From Acidobacteriota bacterium (lineage in GTDB: Bacteria > Acidobacteriota > Terriglobia > Bryobacterales > Bryobacteraceae): a stretch of 64,000 nt of DNA. A program made the position numbers and the translations under genes. The notes below the pieces were generated by a model. It was not told the DNA's origin, searched no databases, and was given only the letters and a program-made list of their open reading frames with translations. This document shows, in pieces, positions 28,208 through 37,030 of the stretch. Location of the stretch: NCBI GenBank assembly GCA_017307505.1, contig JAFKEE010000051.1, forward strand, positions 36,325 through 100,324, read 5' to 3'. Every line of letters starts with the position of its first letter. Position 1 is the first letter of the stretch.

Positions 28208-29347
28208 TTAGTTTGGACTTGAGGCGAGCCTGCGCGCAGACTTCAAGAACTCGGGGAATGTCCCAAGCAAAATAGCCTCTCGCATCCGGCGCATGATGTC
28301 AAGGTAATGCGTCAGGTTGTGGAGTGTGGCCAGGGTACTGAAGAGGATCTCTCCGGCCTGAAACAAGTGCCGAAGATAGGCCCTCGAGTACGTCGTGCAG
28401 GTATGGCACCTGCAATTCGCGTCAAGCGGCCTCGAATCTTCACGATACTGTGCCTGTTTGATGACCACCTTCCCCTCGGACGTGAACAGATAACCGTTCC
28501 GCGCATTGCGCGTCGGCATCACGCAATCCATCATGTCCACACCCCGGGCGACGTACTCCGGCAGCTCCTCGGGCGCACCTACGCCCATCACATAGCGGGG
28601 TTTGTCGACCGGCAGTAACGGAACGGTAACCTCCGTCATCTCCATGCTCAGTTCGCGCGGCTCACCCACACTCAACCCGCCGACGGCGTACCCTTCCGCC
28701 TCCAGTTCGCCGAGCTGCTGAACACACTCCCGCCTCAGGTCCGCGAACATGGAGCCCTGGATAATCGGGAACAGGGCGTTGTGTGGCGCGCGCGACTCCA
28801 TCCGTTCCCGGTAGTGCCGCATGCCCCGGCGGGCCCAGCGCACAGTCATCTCCATCGACTTACGCGCCTCGGCATGCGACGAAGGATAGTCCGTGCATTC
28901 GTCGAGCATCATCATGATGTCGCTGCCCAGCGAGAGCTGGACATCCACCGTCGACTCCGGCGTGAACATGTGCTGGTCGCCATTCAGATGAGAGCGGAAC
29001 AGCACTCCTTCTTCCTTGAGCTTCCTTAACTGGCTGAGCGACCAGACCTGGAAGCCCCCGGAATCGGTCAAGATTGCCCGGGGCCACTGCATGAAGCCGT
29101 GCAAACCGCCGAAATCCTCAATCAGCTTATGGCCCGGCCGCAGATAGAGATGGTAGGTATTGCCGAGGATGATCTTGGCGTCGAGTTCTTCCAGCAGGTG
29201 CTTCCGGGTGAGCCCTTTCACCGTACCCTGCGTGCCGACCGGCATAAACACAGGGGTTTCGATGGTTCCGTGGGCGGTGTGGAGCAGACCGGCTCGGGCG
29301 CCTGTTTCGGGGCAGACGGCCTGTTTTTCAAAGTGGAGCGTCTTCAA
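28208..29347 (-). CDS. tgt: queuine/preQ1 tRNA-guanine transglycosylase
   Basis: A 379-residue enzyme that swaps guanine-34 for preQ1 in GUN-anticodon tRNAs, on the way to queuosine. The general-base Asp is in ILTDSGGFQVWSLSQLRK. The nucleophile is in DCVMPTRNARNG (near 273), and the zinc site is CRCHTCTTYSRAYLRH (near 313-328). The only credible start is a TTG at 29345-29347: an in-frame stop lies 13 bases upstream, and MKTLHFEKQAVCPETG fits the family's N-terminus. No Shine-Dalgarno is seen. The cysS ATG lies 28 bases away on the other strand. Confidence 0.95.
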   Translation of the reverse strand: MKTLHFEKQAVCPETGARAGLLHTAHGTIETPVFMPVGTQGTVKGLTRKHLLEELDAKIILGNTYHLYLRPGHKLIEDFGGLHGFMQWPRAILTDSGGFQVWSLSQLRKLKEEGVLFRSHLNGDQHMFTPESTVDVQLSLGSDIMMMLDECTDYPSSHAEARKSMEMTVRWARRGMRHYRERMESRAPHNALFPIIQGSMFADLRRECVQQLGELEAEGYAVGGLSVGEPRELSMEMTEVTVPLLPVDKPRYVMGVGAPEELPEYVARGVDMMDCVMPTRNARNGYLFTSEGKVVIKQAQYREDSRPLDANCRCHTCTTYSRAYLRHLFQAGEILFSTLATLHNLTHYLDIMRRMREAILLGTFPEFLKSARRLASSPN

Positions 29348-29375
29348 GGGGTAAACTAGTTATTCTAACTCCCCC

Positions 29376-30776
29376 ATGGCACTGCGGTTCTACAACACTC
29401 TCACCCAGGAACTCGAAGAGTTTCAGCCTCAGGATGGCAAGACGGTCCGCATGTACACCTGCGGCCCGACCGTCTACTCCTACGTCCACATCGGGAACTT
29501 CCGTACTTTCTCCTTCCAGGACATCCTGCGGCGGACGTTGAAGGCTCGCGGCTTCACACTCGACCACGTCATGAATATCACGGACGTGGAGGACAAGATC
29601 ATCCGCAATGCGATGGCGGCCGGGCAGACGATCCAGGAGTACACCGCCCAATACACGCAGGCGTTCAAAGACGATTCGGCCACCTTGCGCCTGCAGGCTC
29701 CGGAACGGCTCGCCTTTGCGACGGAGCACATCCCCGAAATGGTGAACGCCATTGAGCGGCTGGCGGCGGGCCACCACACCTACGCCAACGAAGGCTCCAC
29801 TTACTTCCGAATCTCCACCTTCCCCGAGTACGGCAAGCTGTCGCACACCAACTTCAGCGGCAACATCGCCGGCGCGCGCGTGGAGGTGGACGAGTATGAC
29901 AAGGCCGACGCGCGCGACTTCGTTCTCTGGAAGGCCCAGAAGCCGGGCGAACCGGCCTGGCAGACTTCGCTGGGTGAGGGCCGGCCGGGCTGGCACATTG
30001 AATGCTCGGTGATGGCCATGAAGTATCTCGGCGAAACGATCGACATCCATACCGGCGGCGTCGACCTGGTCTTTCCGCACCACGAAAATGAAATCGCTCA
30101 ATCGGAAGCGATCACCGGCAAGCGCTTCGTCCGCTACTGGCTGCACGCCGAACACCTGATGGTGGAGGGGCAGAAGATGTCGAAGTCGCTGGGCAACTTC
30201 TACACCCTGCGCGACATCATCGAGAAGGGCTACTCGCCCGAGTCGATCCGCTACCTGCTGGTCTCGGCACACTACCGCAAGCAGCTCAACTTCACGTTCG
30301 ATGGGTTGAAGGGCGCGGCGGCCTCGTTGGAGCGCCTGCGCAACTTCGAACTGCGGCTGAAGAACGACCGCCTTGCCGAGGGCGTCAATCCGGAGATGGA
30401 AGCGCGGACCGCGGCAGCCAGCGCAGCGTTCAACAAAGGCCTGGACGACGATCTCAATACATCGGATGCGCTGGCGGCCATCTACGAATATGTTCGCGAC
30501 GCCAACACCGCCCTGGATGCAGGCCAGTTCCTGGCCGGCAACACGGCCGGCGCCCACGCGCTGCTGGCCGAGTTCGATGCGATCTTCGATGTTCTGAAGC
30601 CGACCATCCAGAGCGGCGCGCTCACCGACGCCGAGATCGATGCGCAGGTGGCGGAACGAAACAAAGCCAAGAAAGCCAAGGACTTCAAGCGCGCTGACGC
30701 GATTCGCAACGAATTACTGGAGCGGGGCGTTGTCCTGGAAGACACCAAGGACGGGGTCCGCTGGAAGCGCAAGTAA
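29376..30776 (+). CDS. cysS: cysteinyl-tRNA synthetase
   Basis: A 466-residue class I aminoacyl-tRNA synthetase. The N-terminal zinc and ATP motifs are TCGPTVYSYVHIGNFRTF (HIGN replaces HIGH, as usual in CysRS). KMSKSLGNFYTLRDI is at about residue 267. The zinc ligands lie around HIECSVMAMKYLG and FPHHENEIAQSEA. The ATG has no ribosome binding site and only 28 bases separate it from the divergent tgt start, suggesting a very short or absent leader. It is followed 28 bases on by a sulfur-amino-acid enzyme. Confidence 0.96.
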   Translation: MALRFYNTLTQELEEFQPQDGKTVRMYTCGPTVYSYVHIGNFRTFSFQDILRRTLKARGFTLDHVMNITDVEDKIIRNAMAAGQTIQEYTAQYTQAFKDDSATLRLQAPERLAFATEHIPEMVNAIERLAAGHHTYANEGSTYFRISTFPEYGKLSHTNFSGNIAGARVEVDEYDKADARDFVLWKAQKPGEPAWQTSLGEGRPGWHIECSVMAMKYLGETIDIHTGGVDLVFPHHENEIAQSEAITGKRFVRYWLHAEHLMVEGQKMSKSLGNFYTLRDIIEKGYSPESIRYLLVSAHYRKQLNFTFDGLKGAAASLERLRNFELRLKNDRLAEGVNPEMEARTAAASAAFNKGLDDDLNTSDALAAIYEYVRDANTALDAGQFLAGNTAGAHALLAEFDAIFDVLKPTIQSGALTDAEIDAQVAERNKAKKAKDFKRADAIRNELLERGVVLEDTKDGVRWKRK

Positions 30777-30804
30777 GCGCCGCGGATCAGACACGTAACA
30801 CGAA

Positions 30805-31986
30805 ATGAACATTCAAACCAAAGCCGTTCACTCAGGAGACAGGAAGCAGCCGCAGAAGCAGATTCCGGTGGCGACGCCCGTGCATTTCGCCGCCAGTTGG
30901 GTTTGTTCGGACCAGGCTGAACAGGACCGGATCTTCGCAGCCGAGGAGAAGGGTTTCGCCTACTCGCGCTACCACAATCCGACCAACGAGGCACTGGAAG
31001 AGCTCATCACCTCGCTCGAAAACGGCGCGGGTGCGCTGGCCTGTGCATCGGGCATGGCGGCCTTACAGCACTCGCTGATGGCCGCCTTGATGGACCGCCG
31101 CCGCAAGGTTTTGTGCGCGCGCGACGTCTACGGCGCCACCATTAAGCTGCTGATGGATGTGCTGGGTCCGTTTGGTGTGGAGACCACTTTCGTCGATACC
31201 GGCGATCTGCCGGCCGTGGAACGGGCACTGGAAGAGGAGAAGCCGGGCGTCCTGCTGATGGAGACGATCTCCAACCCGCTGCTGCGCGTCAGCGACCTGC
31301 CCGCCCTGGCGGCCCTGTGCCGCAAGCATAATGCGGCTCTCGTGGTGGACAATACCTTCGCCTCGCCACTGCTGATCCGTCCGCTGGAGATGGGGGCCCA
31401 CATCGTCGTCCACAGCTCGACCAAGTACCTGGGCGGCCATGGCGACACGCTGGGCGGGCTGATTGTCAGTGACGCCGAGCATCTCGAAGCGATCCGCAGG
31501 CTTTCGCGCATCGTGGGTCCGGTCATGGGTCCCATGGAGTGCTTCCTGACGATGCGCGGCATCAAAACATTCCCGTTGCGTGTGGAGCGTCAGTGCCGCA
31601 ACGCGCAGGGTCTGGCCGCGTGGCTGCGCCAGCAACCCGGCGTGGAGCGTGTTTACTATCCCGACGATCCGCAGCACCCCGATGCCGAGGTCGTCTCGAG
31701 AATGCTGCCGGACGGCCTGTATGGCGGCATGGTCAGCTTCGAATTGAAGAACGCACAGTCGAAGGAAGGCGTCTTCGAGTTTCTCGATCGCCTGAAACTC
31801 ATCGTGAAGGCAACCTCCCTCGGCGATGTCCACACGATGGTGCTCTACCCCTGGATTGCCTCGCATCGCGATGTCTCGCCGAAGCAGAAGCAGCGGATGG
31901 GCATCCGCGAAAACCTTGTCCGGCTCTCGGTGGGCATCGAGTCGCTGGACGACATCGTGGCCGACGTGGCCCAGGCGTTAGCCTAA
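30805..31986 (+). CDS. trans-sulfuration family PLP enzyme (cystathionine gamma-synthase/lyase type)
   Basis: A 393-residue PLP-dependent enzyme of the Cys/Met metabolism family. The PLP lysine is in HSSTKYLGGHGDTLGG (near 206). YSRYHNPTNEALEELI, SGMAALQHSLMAAL and VVDNTFASPLLIRPLEMGA are the other signatures. The C-terminal RLSVGIESLDDIVADV is typical. Whether it forms cystathionine, cleaves it, or makes homocysteine directly cannot be told from these motifs. Its place after cysS fits cysteine/methionine supply. A hairpin follows. Confidence 0.92.
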   Translation: MNIQTKAVHSGDRKQPQKQIPVATPVHFAASWVCSDQAEQDRIFAAEEKGFAYSRYHNPTNEALEELITSLENGAGALACASGMAALQHSLMAALMDRRRKVLCARDVYGATIKLLMDVLGPFGVETTFVDTGDLPAVERALEEEKPGVLLMETISNPLLRVSDLPALAALCRKHNAALVVDNTFASPLLIRPLEMGAHIVVHSSTKYLGGHGDTLGGLIVSDAEHLEAIRRLSRIVGPVMGPMECFLTMRGIKTFPLRVERQCRNAQGLAAWLRQQPGVERVYYPDDPQHPDAEVVSRMLPDGLYGGMVSFELKNAQSKEGVFEFLDRLKLIVKATSLGDVHTMVLYPWIASHRDVSPKQKQRMGIRENLVRLSVGIESLDDIVADVAQALA

Positions 31987-32000
31987 CCCGCAGACATTGG

Positions 32001-32043
32001 ATCCGGAGCGACTGGACTTCGCCAAGTCCAGTCTCGCCCCGGA
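32001..32043. terminator. bidirectional hairpin between convergent genes
   Basis: A perfect ten-base stem (GACTGGACTT / AAGTCCAGTC, loop CGCC) is enclosed by ATCCGG / CCGGAT. It sits exactly between the stops of the trans-sulfuration gene and the convergent membrane protein gene. There is no T run, so it would be a structural rather than classical intrinsic terminator. Confidence 0.5.
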
Positions 32044-32051
32044 TGGTCCTG

Positions 32052-32705
32052 CTAATCCTTCTTCACCACGCGCCAGCGGACGCGAACCCCCTCCTGGTCC
32101 TCCCATTCCGACCACGGCAAGGCCCCTTCCACGCGTTGCGGCAGGTTCAGGCGGTGGTAGACCAACCGGCCGGGCAGCGACACCGTGACGGTGCTGGCCT
32201 GCTGCGGGGACAGGAGGTAGGAACTGCCGCCCACGACGCAGCGGCCTTCCGCGCACTTCTTGTCCCAGAACTGGGAGAGGACCTCTTCCTTCTTTTCCAC
32301 CTTGGCATTGGTCCAGTGGACCTCCTGAATCGGACCCTCCCCCAAGGCCTCCGCCGGATAGTCCAGTTCGAATTCGACGATCGGCACCTTCGAGAAGAGG
32401 GGCTGTTGGCGCGGATTCGCGCTGTAGACCATCAGCAGGAGCCCTACAACGAGGATGCCGCCGCCGGAGCCCAGCAGCCCATTGCCCCAGGATTGGGAAT
32501 GACCGGAGAACCGCAACACCGCCCCGCTGCCCAGCAGCAGGCCAACCACGGCCCCGATGGGTCCAAAAATGAAGAACCCATACATGGCCGCCGCACCCTC
32601 GCGTGGACCCGCCACCGAAGTGAACCAGGCGGCCGCGCCATAGCCCATGCCAAAGCCGGTGAGCAACGCCAGAACCAGACCGGCCAGAACCGCCCCAAAG
32701 ATCAT
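32052..32705 (-). CDS. membrane protein of unknown function
   Basis: A 217-residue protein with three N-terminal hydrophobic helices (around MIFGAVLAGLVLALLTGFGM, GFFIFGPIGAVVGLLLG and GGGILVVGLLLMVYSA). An outer or cytoplasmic beta-rich domain of about 115 residues follows. No family is recognised. The two Cys residues in DKKCAEGRCVVGG may form a disulfide if the domain is periplasmic. Confidence 0.65.
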   Translation of the reverse strand: MIFGAVLAGLVLALLTGFGMGYGAAAWFTSVAGPREGAAAMYGFFIFGPIGAVVGLLLGSGAVLRFSGHSQSWGNGLLGSGGGILVVGLLLMVYSANPRQQPLFSKVPIVEFELDYPAEALGEGPIQEVHWTNAKVEKKEEVLSQFWDKKCAEGRCVVGGSSYLLSPQQASTVTVSLPGRLVYHRLNLPQRVEGALPWSEWEDQEGVRVRWRVVKKD

Positions 32706-32824
32706 CCCAGTAGACTAGCATCGGATCGGCCATCTGTTTCCCGGTCGCCGCCGCCCATTCGCACCGGCCCACCGCTCAACCGAAGTCGCTGGGTGGATGC
32801 AGAATTCCCCGCTAGAGTGCGGGC

Positions 32825-33241
32825 ATGAGGGAATTCAAGAAACTGCAAACCGCGCTGCTCTGCCCTGCCCTGCTGGCGCTCGCGGCGCTGCCGGCCCGCT
32901 CCGCCGGCCCCTGTGACAGCAATTCCGAAAGCGCGTGGTGCCGGGCGAAGACAATCTTCATCTGCGCGCGCTCCGGGTTCATGCGGGAAGCGGAACTCGA
33001 ACGGGCCATCGTCCAGAAGCCCGAATTCGCTAAGTCCGGAATGCTGATTACGCGCAACAGGAAAAACGCCGACCTCGTGCTGGAAGTACGCCGCAAGCCA
33101 TTCACTTCGCAATTCACGCTTTCCGTCATCGACCAGCGGCGTCAGATTCTCATCGGCAGCGACCGCTCGAACTCCATCGGCGGGCACATCGAACCCAAGC
33201 TGGCCAACGACTTCATGAAGATGCTGCGGGCCAATCGCTAA
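32825..33241 (+). CDS. small secreted protein of unknown function
   Basis: A 138-residue protein with a signal peptide (KLQTALLCPALLALAALPARSA). The mature part of about 110 residues is positively charged. A middle segment with strand-like sequence (NADLVLEVRRKPFTSQFTLSV) resembles small domains found in many Solibacter-type secreted proteins, but no named family is recognised. Two pairs of Cys are close to the mature N-terminus. Its stop overlaps the convergent gene's stop by four bases. Confidence 0.65.
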   Translation: MREFKKLQTALLCPALLALAALPARSAGPCDSNSESAWCRAKTIFICARSGFMREAELERAIVQKPEFAKSGMLITRNRKNADLVLEVRRKPFTSQFTLSVIDQRRQILIGSDRSNSIGGHIEPKLANDFMKMLRANR

Positions 33242-34374
33242 GTGCGGGCCTTCTCCGAGACGGACTTCAGCACCTGCAGCCGGGCGTCGGTCAGGCCGTT
33301 CTCCGCAAAGATCGAGACACCCGCCGCACCGGCCTGCAGCGATTCGCGCACGGCCTCGGAGAACTCGTCCTCTTTCATTCCGCCCAGGAACAGGCCGCTG
33401 TAGAGCGGCGCTTTGACTGCGCCAACACCTTCCCTGGTCATCCTGCCAACCCAGGCCGGAGTCTCCTGATAGAACGAGTGGTAGATCATCGGCAGGAACG
33501 CATCGAGCTTCCAGCGGCCCCAATCCTGGCGGACATTGATCCGGGCGAGGCTGGGACCGGGGAACACCGCCGCCGTGATCTGTTTCTTCGCTGCATGGGC
33601 CGCCGGCACCAGGTAGCCATTCACCAGTCCGGTGACCATGTCCAGGCGGAACTGGAACCACTTCTGGTCCAGCTTCGCGTCCATCTTCTGCATCGGATCG
33701 GCGCCGTATTTCTTCTTGAACTCCCCGCGCTCGTACTCCGAGTACCCGTAGTCGTACTCGGGAAAGACATGGTCCTGGACGATGTTGTATTTCTTCCAAA
33801 GGCCGCTGGGCAGGATCGCGTCGGGATGCCGGATGTAGTCAAGATGGACGCCTGTCAGGTCGGGGATCGAGGCCAGTTCCTTCACCGTCCCCTGCACCCA
33901 TTCGCGCACCTCAGGACGTCCGGGATCCAGAAACTTGTAATACGGCACGTAAGCGGGCTTGGTCGCGGCCGACTCGCCCTTGGCGTTGACGTTGTACCAG
34001 TCGGGGTGCGCCTTGAGGATCTCGGGATTCATGCAGGGCATGCTCCACATCCAGGCGTGCACTTCGAGTCCGGCCGCCTTGGCCAACGGCAGGATCTGGC
34101 CGAGCCAGTCCTGCTTCACCGGCAGGTGGCTGCTGGCATAGAATGCCTCGCGCCCCGCGTAAACCTCCGGCAGGATCGCCTGTATGCCGGCCGCACGCAA
34201 CTTCTCGAAGCGGAGCTTCCACTGGTCCGCCGTCGGGCGGGTATTCGTGGGAATCCAGGCCCAGTTCTTCACACCCCTGGCGCGAGGTTTCGCGTCCACG
34301 GTTTGCAGGGCAGCGGCCGCCAGAAGGCTTTGCCGGAGGAATGAACGCCGATTCACACCCATGGCGCCCATCAT
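33238..34374 (-). CDS. family-10-like glycosyl hydrolase (DUF187/GHL10 type), exported
   Basis: A 378-residue protein with a Tat-type signal (RRSFLRQSLLAAAALQTV). The body is a TIM barrel of the 'family 10 glycosylhydrolase / GHL10' kind. It shows AGIQAILPEVYAGREAFYAS, AGLEVHAWMWSMPC, HPDWYNVNAKGE, DLTGVHLDYIRHPD and KKQITAAVFPGPS. LDYIRHP carries the typical catalytic-region Asp. The substrate is unknown; relatives act on peptidoglycan or bacterial polysaccharide. Several ATGs are possible at the start (34374, 34371, 34362). Confidence 0.82.
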   Translation of the reverse strand: MMGAMGVNRRSFLRQSLLAAAALQTVDAKPRARGVKNWAWIPTNTRPTADQWKLRFEKLRAAGIQAILPEVYAGREAFYASSHLPVKQDWLGQILPLAKAAGLEVHAWMWSMPCMNPEILKAHPDWYNVNAKGESAATKPAYVPYYKFLDPGRPEVREWVQGTVKELASIPDLTGVHLDYIRHPDAILPSGLWKKYNIVQDHVFPEYDYGYSEYERGEFKKKYGADPMQKMDAKLDQKWFQFRLDMVTGLVNGYLVPAAHAAKKQITAAVFPGPSLARINVRQDWGRWKLDAFLPMIYHSFYQETPAWVGRMTREGVGAVKAPLYSGLFLGGMKEDEFSEAVRESLQAGAAGVSIFAENGLTDARLQVLKSVSEKART

Positions 34375-34389
34375 ATTGCGTTCCCCCGT

Positions 34390-35034
34390 CTAGCGCACCA
34401 CCTTGGCCCGCAGGATCTTATCGAGTCTGGGGAAACGGGCATCCAGGTAATTGTTGCCTTCGGTGGCGATGCGCGTGGCATTGGGTCCGCGGCCTGGCGG
34501 TTCCCACTCGCCATAGCCCGAGTACAGCTTCTCAAAGACGTCCAGGCCCAGGGTGACCTTGCCGAAGGGTGCGAAGCCGTCCTTGTCGAGATCGGTGTTG
34601 TCCTTCAGGTTGACGAACACCTGCGTGCGGCGCGACCGCTTGCCGCTCTGGGCAAAGGAGATGGTGCCCTTGACGTTCTTCTGCTTCACCACATCGTCCT
34701 CAATGGGTGTGGCGCTGAGCATCGCATTCGTATTCGGATCGCCGGACAGCCCGAACTGGGCGATGAACTCGGGCCGCACGCGGAAGAACCGCGTGTCGTT
34801 GAAGAAGCCGGTGTTCACCAGCATCCAGAAGCGCTCCGCCCCCTTCGGCGCCCAGTCTTTGTGCACTTCCACGACAAACGACCCCTTGGAGGTGTCGAAG
34901 AGCACCTTGTAGACGTCCGGCATCGGCTGGTCCTTCAAAGGCTTGCCGGCGTCGACCTTCTTCGCGGGCGGGGCGGGTTTCTCGCCGCAGGAGATCAGCA
35001 GCAGGCTGGCGGCGAGACAGAGCAGATAACGCAT
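34390..35034 (-). CDS. cyclophilin-type peptidyl-prolyl isomerase, lipoprotein
   Basis: A 214-residue lipoprotein with signal MRYLLCLAASLLLISC, the final Cys being the lipid anchor. A cyclophilin domain follows from about residue 45. Visible elements are GSFVVEVHKDWAPKGAERFW, FFRVRPEFIAQFGLSGDP and GTISFAQSGKRSRRTQVFVN. FAPFGKVTLGLDVFEKL matches the C-terminal half of the family. It probably helps fold exported proteins at the outer or inner membrane. Confidence 0.9.
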   Translation of the reverse strand: MRYLLCLAASLLLISCGEKPAPPAKKVDAGKPLKDQPMPDVYKVLFDTSKGSFVVEVHKDWAPKGAERFWMLVNTGFFNDTRFFRVRPEFIAQFGLSGDPNTNAMLSATPIEDDVVKQKNVKGTISFAQSGKRSRRTQVFVNLKDNTDLDKDGFAPFGKVTLGLDVFEKLYSGYGEWEPPGRGPNATRIATEGNNYLDARFPRLDKILRAKVVR

Positions 35035-35070
35035 GCCGACATTATTTCATTTCGCCGGAGTTTCGTCGCG

Positions 35071-35091
35071 CGGCCGGAGGTTCTCCGGCCG
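35071..35091. repeat. inverted repeat between beta-propeller and cyclophilin genes
   Basis: CGGCCGGAG and CTCCGGCCG form a nine-base perfect stem with a three-base loop in the gap between two co-oriented genes. There is no T run on the minus strand. It may still weaken read-through from the upstream gene. Confidence 0.45.
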
Positions 35092-35104
35092 CCACGAATT
35101 TTGC

Positions 35105-36088
35105 CTACCTGCCGGCCCAGGCCAGCCCGTCGGCGCCTTTCCCTGCGTCGATCATCTGGGCGACAGACCAGTCCGCGGTACTAATGGCGGCCACCTTCTT
35201 GCTGGAGTCGCAGGAGACGTAGGCCACCTTGCCGTCGGGCCGCACCAGCACCTCCTGGGGTGCCGCCGGCACATCGATGGTCTTCGTCACCTTCATCTGA
35301 CCGAGGTCGACGATGGCCACTTTGTTGGCCTTTGAGACGGCCACCACCAGGTACTTGCCATCCGGAGTCGGGGCAGTGCCGTAGCCCGGCGCAGGCAGGG
35401 TCACCCAGGTTTTGATCGCATTCGTGCCGGCGTCGATGACGGCCAGGCGTGGTGCAGTCTGATCGGAAGTGAAGACGAGCTTGTCGTCCACCGACAACGC
35501 GATGCGCTGCGTGTTCTTCGAGATCGGGATGATCTTCACGGTCTTCTTCGCATCCAGGTCGAGCACGGAAACGGTACCGGGTCCGACGTTCGCGGTGTAG
35601 CCGCGCTTCCCATCCCGGCTGATGGCCAGCATGTGCGACTCGGCCTGCCCGGTGGGGACGGTGCCTACGATCTTGAGCGATTTGGGATCGATCACCGTAA
35701 TGGTGTTGTCGAGTTCCGTTGTGACGTAGAGCAGTCCGTTCTTGGGTCCGATCACAGGGCAGTGCGGCCGGATGCCCTTGCCGAAGTCCACGTTGCCGGT
35801 GACTTTGTGGGTCTTCAGGTCGACCACCACCATGTTGCGGCCATCCGTGCCGGGCTTGCCGACCCCGGAGTTGCCGTAAATCGGGGCGTAGGCCACCCGG
35901 CCATCGGGCGAGGCCACCAGTTCGTGAGCCGTCTCACCACCCTCGGGCACCGTCGCGATCGACTTGCCCGTCTTGGGATCGATAACCGCCACGGCCTGAT
36001 CACCTTTATTCGCCACCAGCAGCAGGCCATCTTGCCCGAAAGCCATAGTCGCGCAGAGCGGCAACAGCAGGATCCAGGATTTACGCAT
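35105..36088 (-). CDS. secreted YncE-type beta-propeller protein
   Basis: A 327-residue exported protein with signal MRKSWILLLPLCATMAFG. It contains seven repeats of the YVTN/YncE kind, for example GLLYVTTELDNTITVIDPKS and MLAISRDGKRGYTANVGPG. The repeated 'V-x-V-I-D-x-x-T/S-x-K' strands mark the blades. YncE proteins bind DNA or act as accessory or electron-carrier propellers; the function here is unknown. The C-terminal blade runs to the stop, so the propeller is complete. It is divergent from the DUF1223 gene. Confidence 0.88.
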   Translation of the reverse strand: MRKSWILLLPLCATMAFGQDGLLLVANKGDQAVAVIDPKTGKSIATVPEGGETAHELVASPDGRVAYAPIYGNSGVGKPGTDGRNMVVVDLKTHKVTGNVDFGKGIRPHCPVIGPKNGLLYVTTELDNTITVIDPKSLKIVGTVPTGQAESHMLAISRDGKRGYTANVGPGTVSVLDLDAKKTVKIIPISKNTQRIALSVDDKLVFTSDQTAPRLAVIDAGTNAIKTWVTLPAPGYGTAPTPDGKYLVVAVSKANKVAIVDLGQMKVTKTIDVPAAPQEVLVRPDGKVAYVSCDSSKKVAAISTADWSVAQMIDAGKGADGLAWAGR

Positions 36089-36250
36089 TGTAGAAAGCTC
36101 CTCTTTCGTCCGGCGCTCCCCGGCGCGCCCAGCCCCAAACCCGCTTCGTGCCAGTCATTCTCTCATCCGGCCCCCATCGAGACAACCCGGCGGGAATAAA
36201 CCGCACCTCAGCGTGGATCTATTGGGTGCATACTCATCAAAAGAGGGCCA

Positions 36251-37024
36251 ATGAGACTGGGACCTAGTGTTTTCTGCGCCGGTGCGGCCGCGGCGCTGAG
36301 CCTGGTGGCTATCGTGGCGTTGGGCGATGCCCGGCCCGCTGCACCGGTGCTGGTTGAGCTGTTCACTTCGGAAGGCTGCTCCAGTTGTCCGCCGGCCGAC
36401 GCGATTCTGGCCCGCCTGGACCAGGAGAAGTCCGTGTCCGGTGTGCCCGTGATCGTCCTCAGCGAACATGTCGACTATTGGAACAGCATCGGCTGGAAGG
36501 ATCCCTTCTCCGCCCCGCAATTCAGTGCGCGGCAGCAGGCCTACAGCCAGGCGTTCCGGCTCGAGTCGGTCTACACTCCGCAGATGGTCGTGGACGGGCG
36601 GGATCAGTTTGTCGGCAGCGACACGGCGGCGCTCCACGCCGCGCTGGACAAGGCGGCCCGCCAGGGTAAAGCCGAATTGCGGATCCTGGCGGCCCTGCGC
36701 AGTGGGCCTGAGGCGGCCATTGAAATCGATGCCGGTCGCGGCGGTTCCAATCCGCGGGAAGACTGGAACGTCTGGGTGGCCCTGGCCTCCGACCGGGAAT
36801 CTGTTCCCGTCAAAAGCGGCGAGAACTCCGGCCGCAACCTGACGCACGTGGCGGTGGTCCGGACCCTGGTCAACGGCGGAACCATGAAGCGTGGTGGCAG
36901 TTTCCACAAGACGGTCCGGGTGCCGCTGGACCCGAAGCTGAAGGGCATGCGGGCAGTAGTCTTCCTGCAGCCGTCCGGCGCCGGCCCGATTGCCGCCGCA
37001 GCCATGCGGCCGCTGGCGGATTGA
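36251..37024 (+). CDS. DUF1223 protein, secreted thioredoxin-like
   Basis: A 257-residue DUF1223 protein. It has a signal or anchor at the N-terminus (FCAGAAAALSLVAIVALG), then the family's thioredoxin-like start LVELFTSEGCSSCPPADAIL with CxxC. SEHVDYWNSIGWKDPFSAPQ and VYTPQMVVDGRDQFVGSD are also diagnostic. The CxxC suggests thiol-disulfide chemistry, but no function is established. An AGAGGG site lies just upstream of the ATG. Confidence 0.9.
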   Translation: MRLGPSVFCAGAAAALSLVAIVALGDARPAAPVLVELFTSEGCSSCPPADAILARLDQEKSVSGVPVIVLSEHVDYWNSIGWKDPFSAPQFSARQQAYSQAFRLESVYTPQMVVDGRDQFVGSDTAALHAALDKAARQGKAELRILAALRSGPEAAIEIDAGRGGSNPREDWNVWVALASDRESVPVKSGENSGRNLTHVAVVRTLVNGGTMKRGGSFHKTVRVPLDPKLKGMRAVVFLQPSGAGPIAAAAMRPLAD

Positions 37025-37030
37025 CGCAGG

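Noticed and set aside
28150..28219. 10-base direct repeat AGTTTGGACT (28150 and 28210) around the tgt-yajC gap
   Set aside because: It is short, and one copy lies in the end of the tgt coding region; no function suggested.
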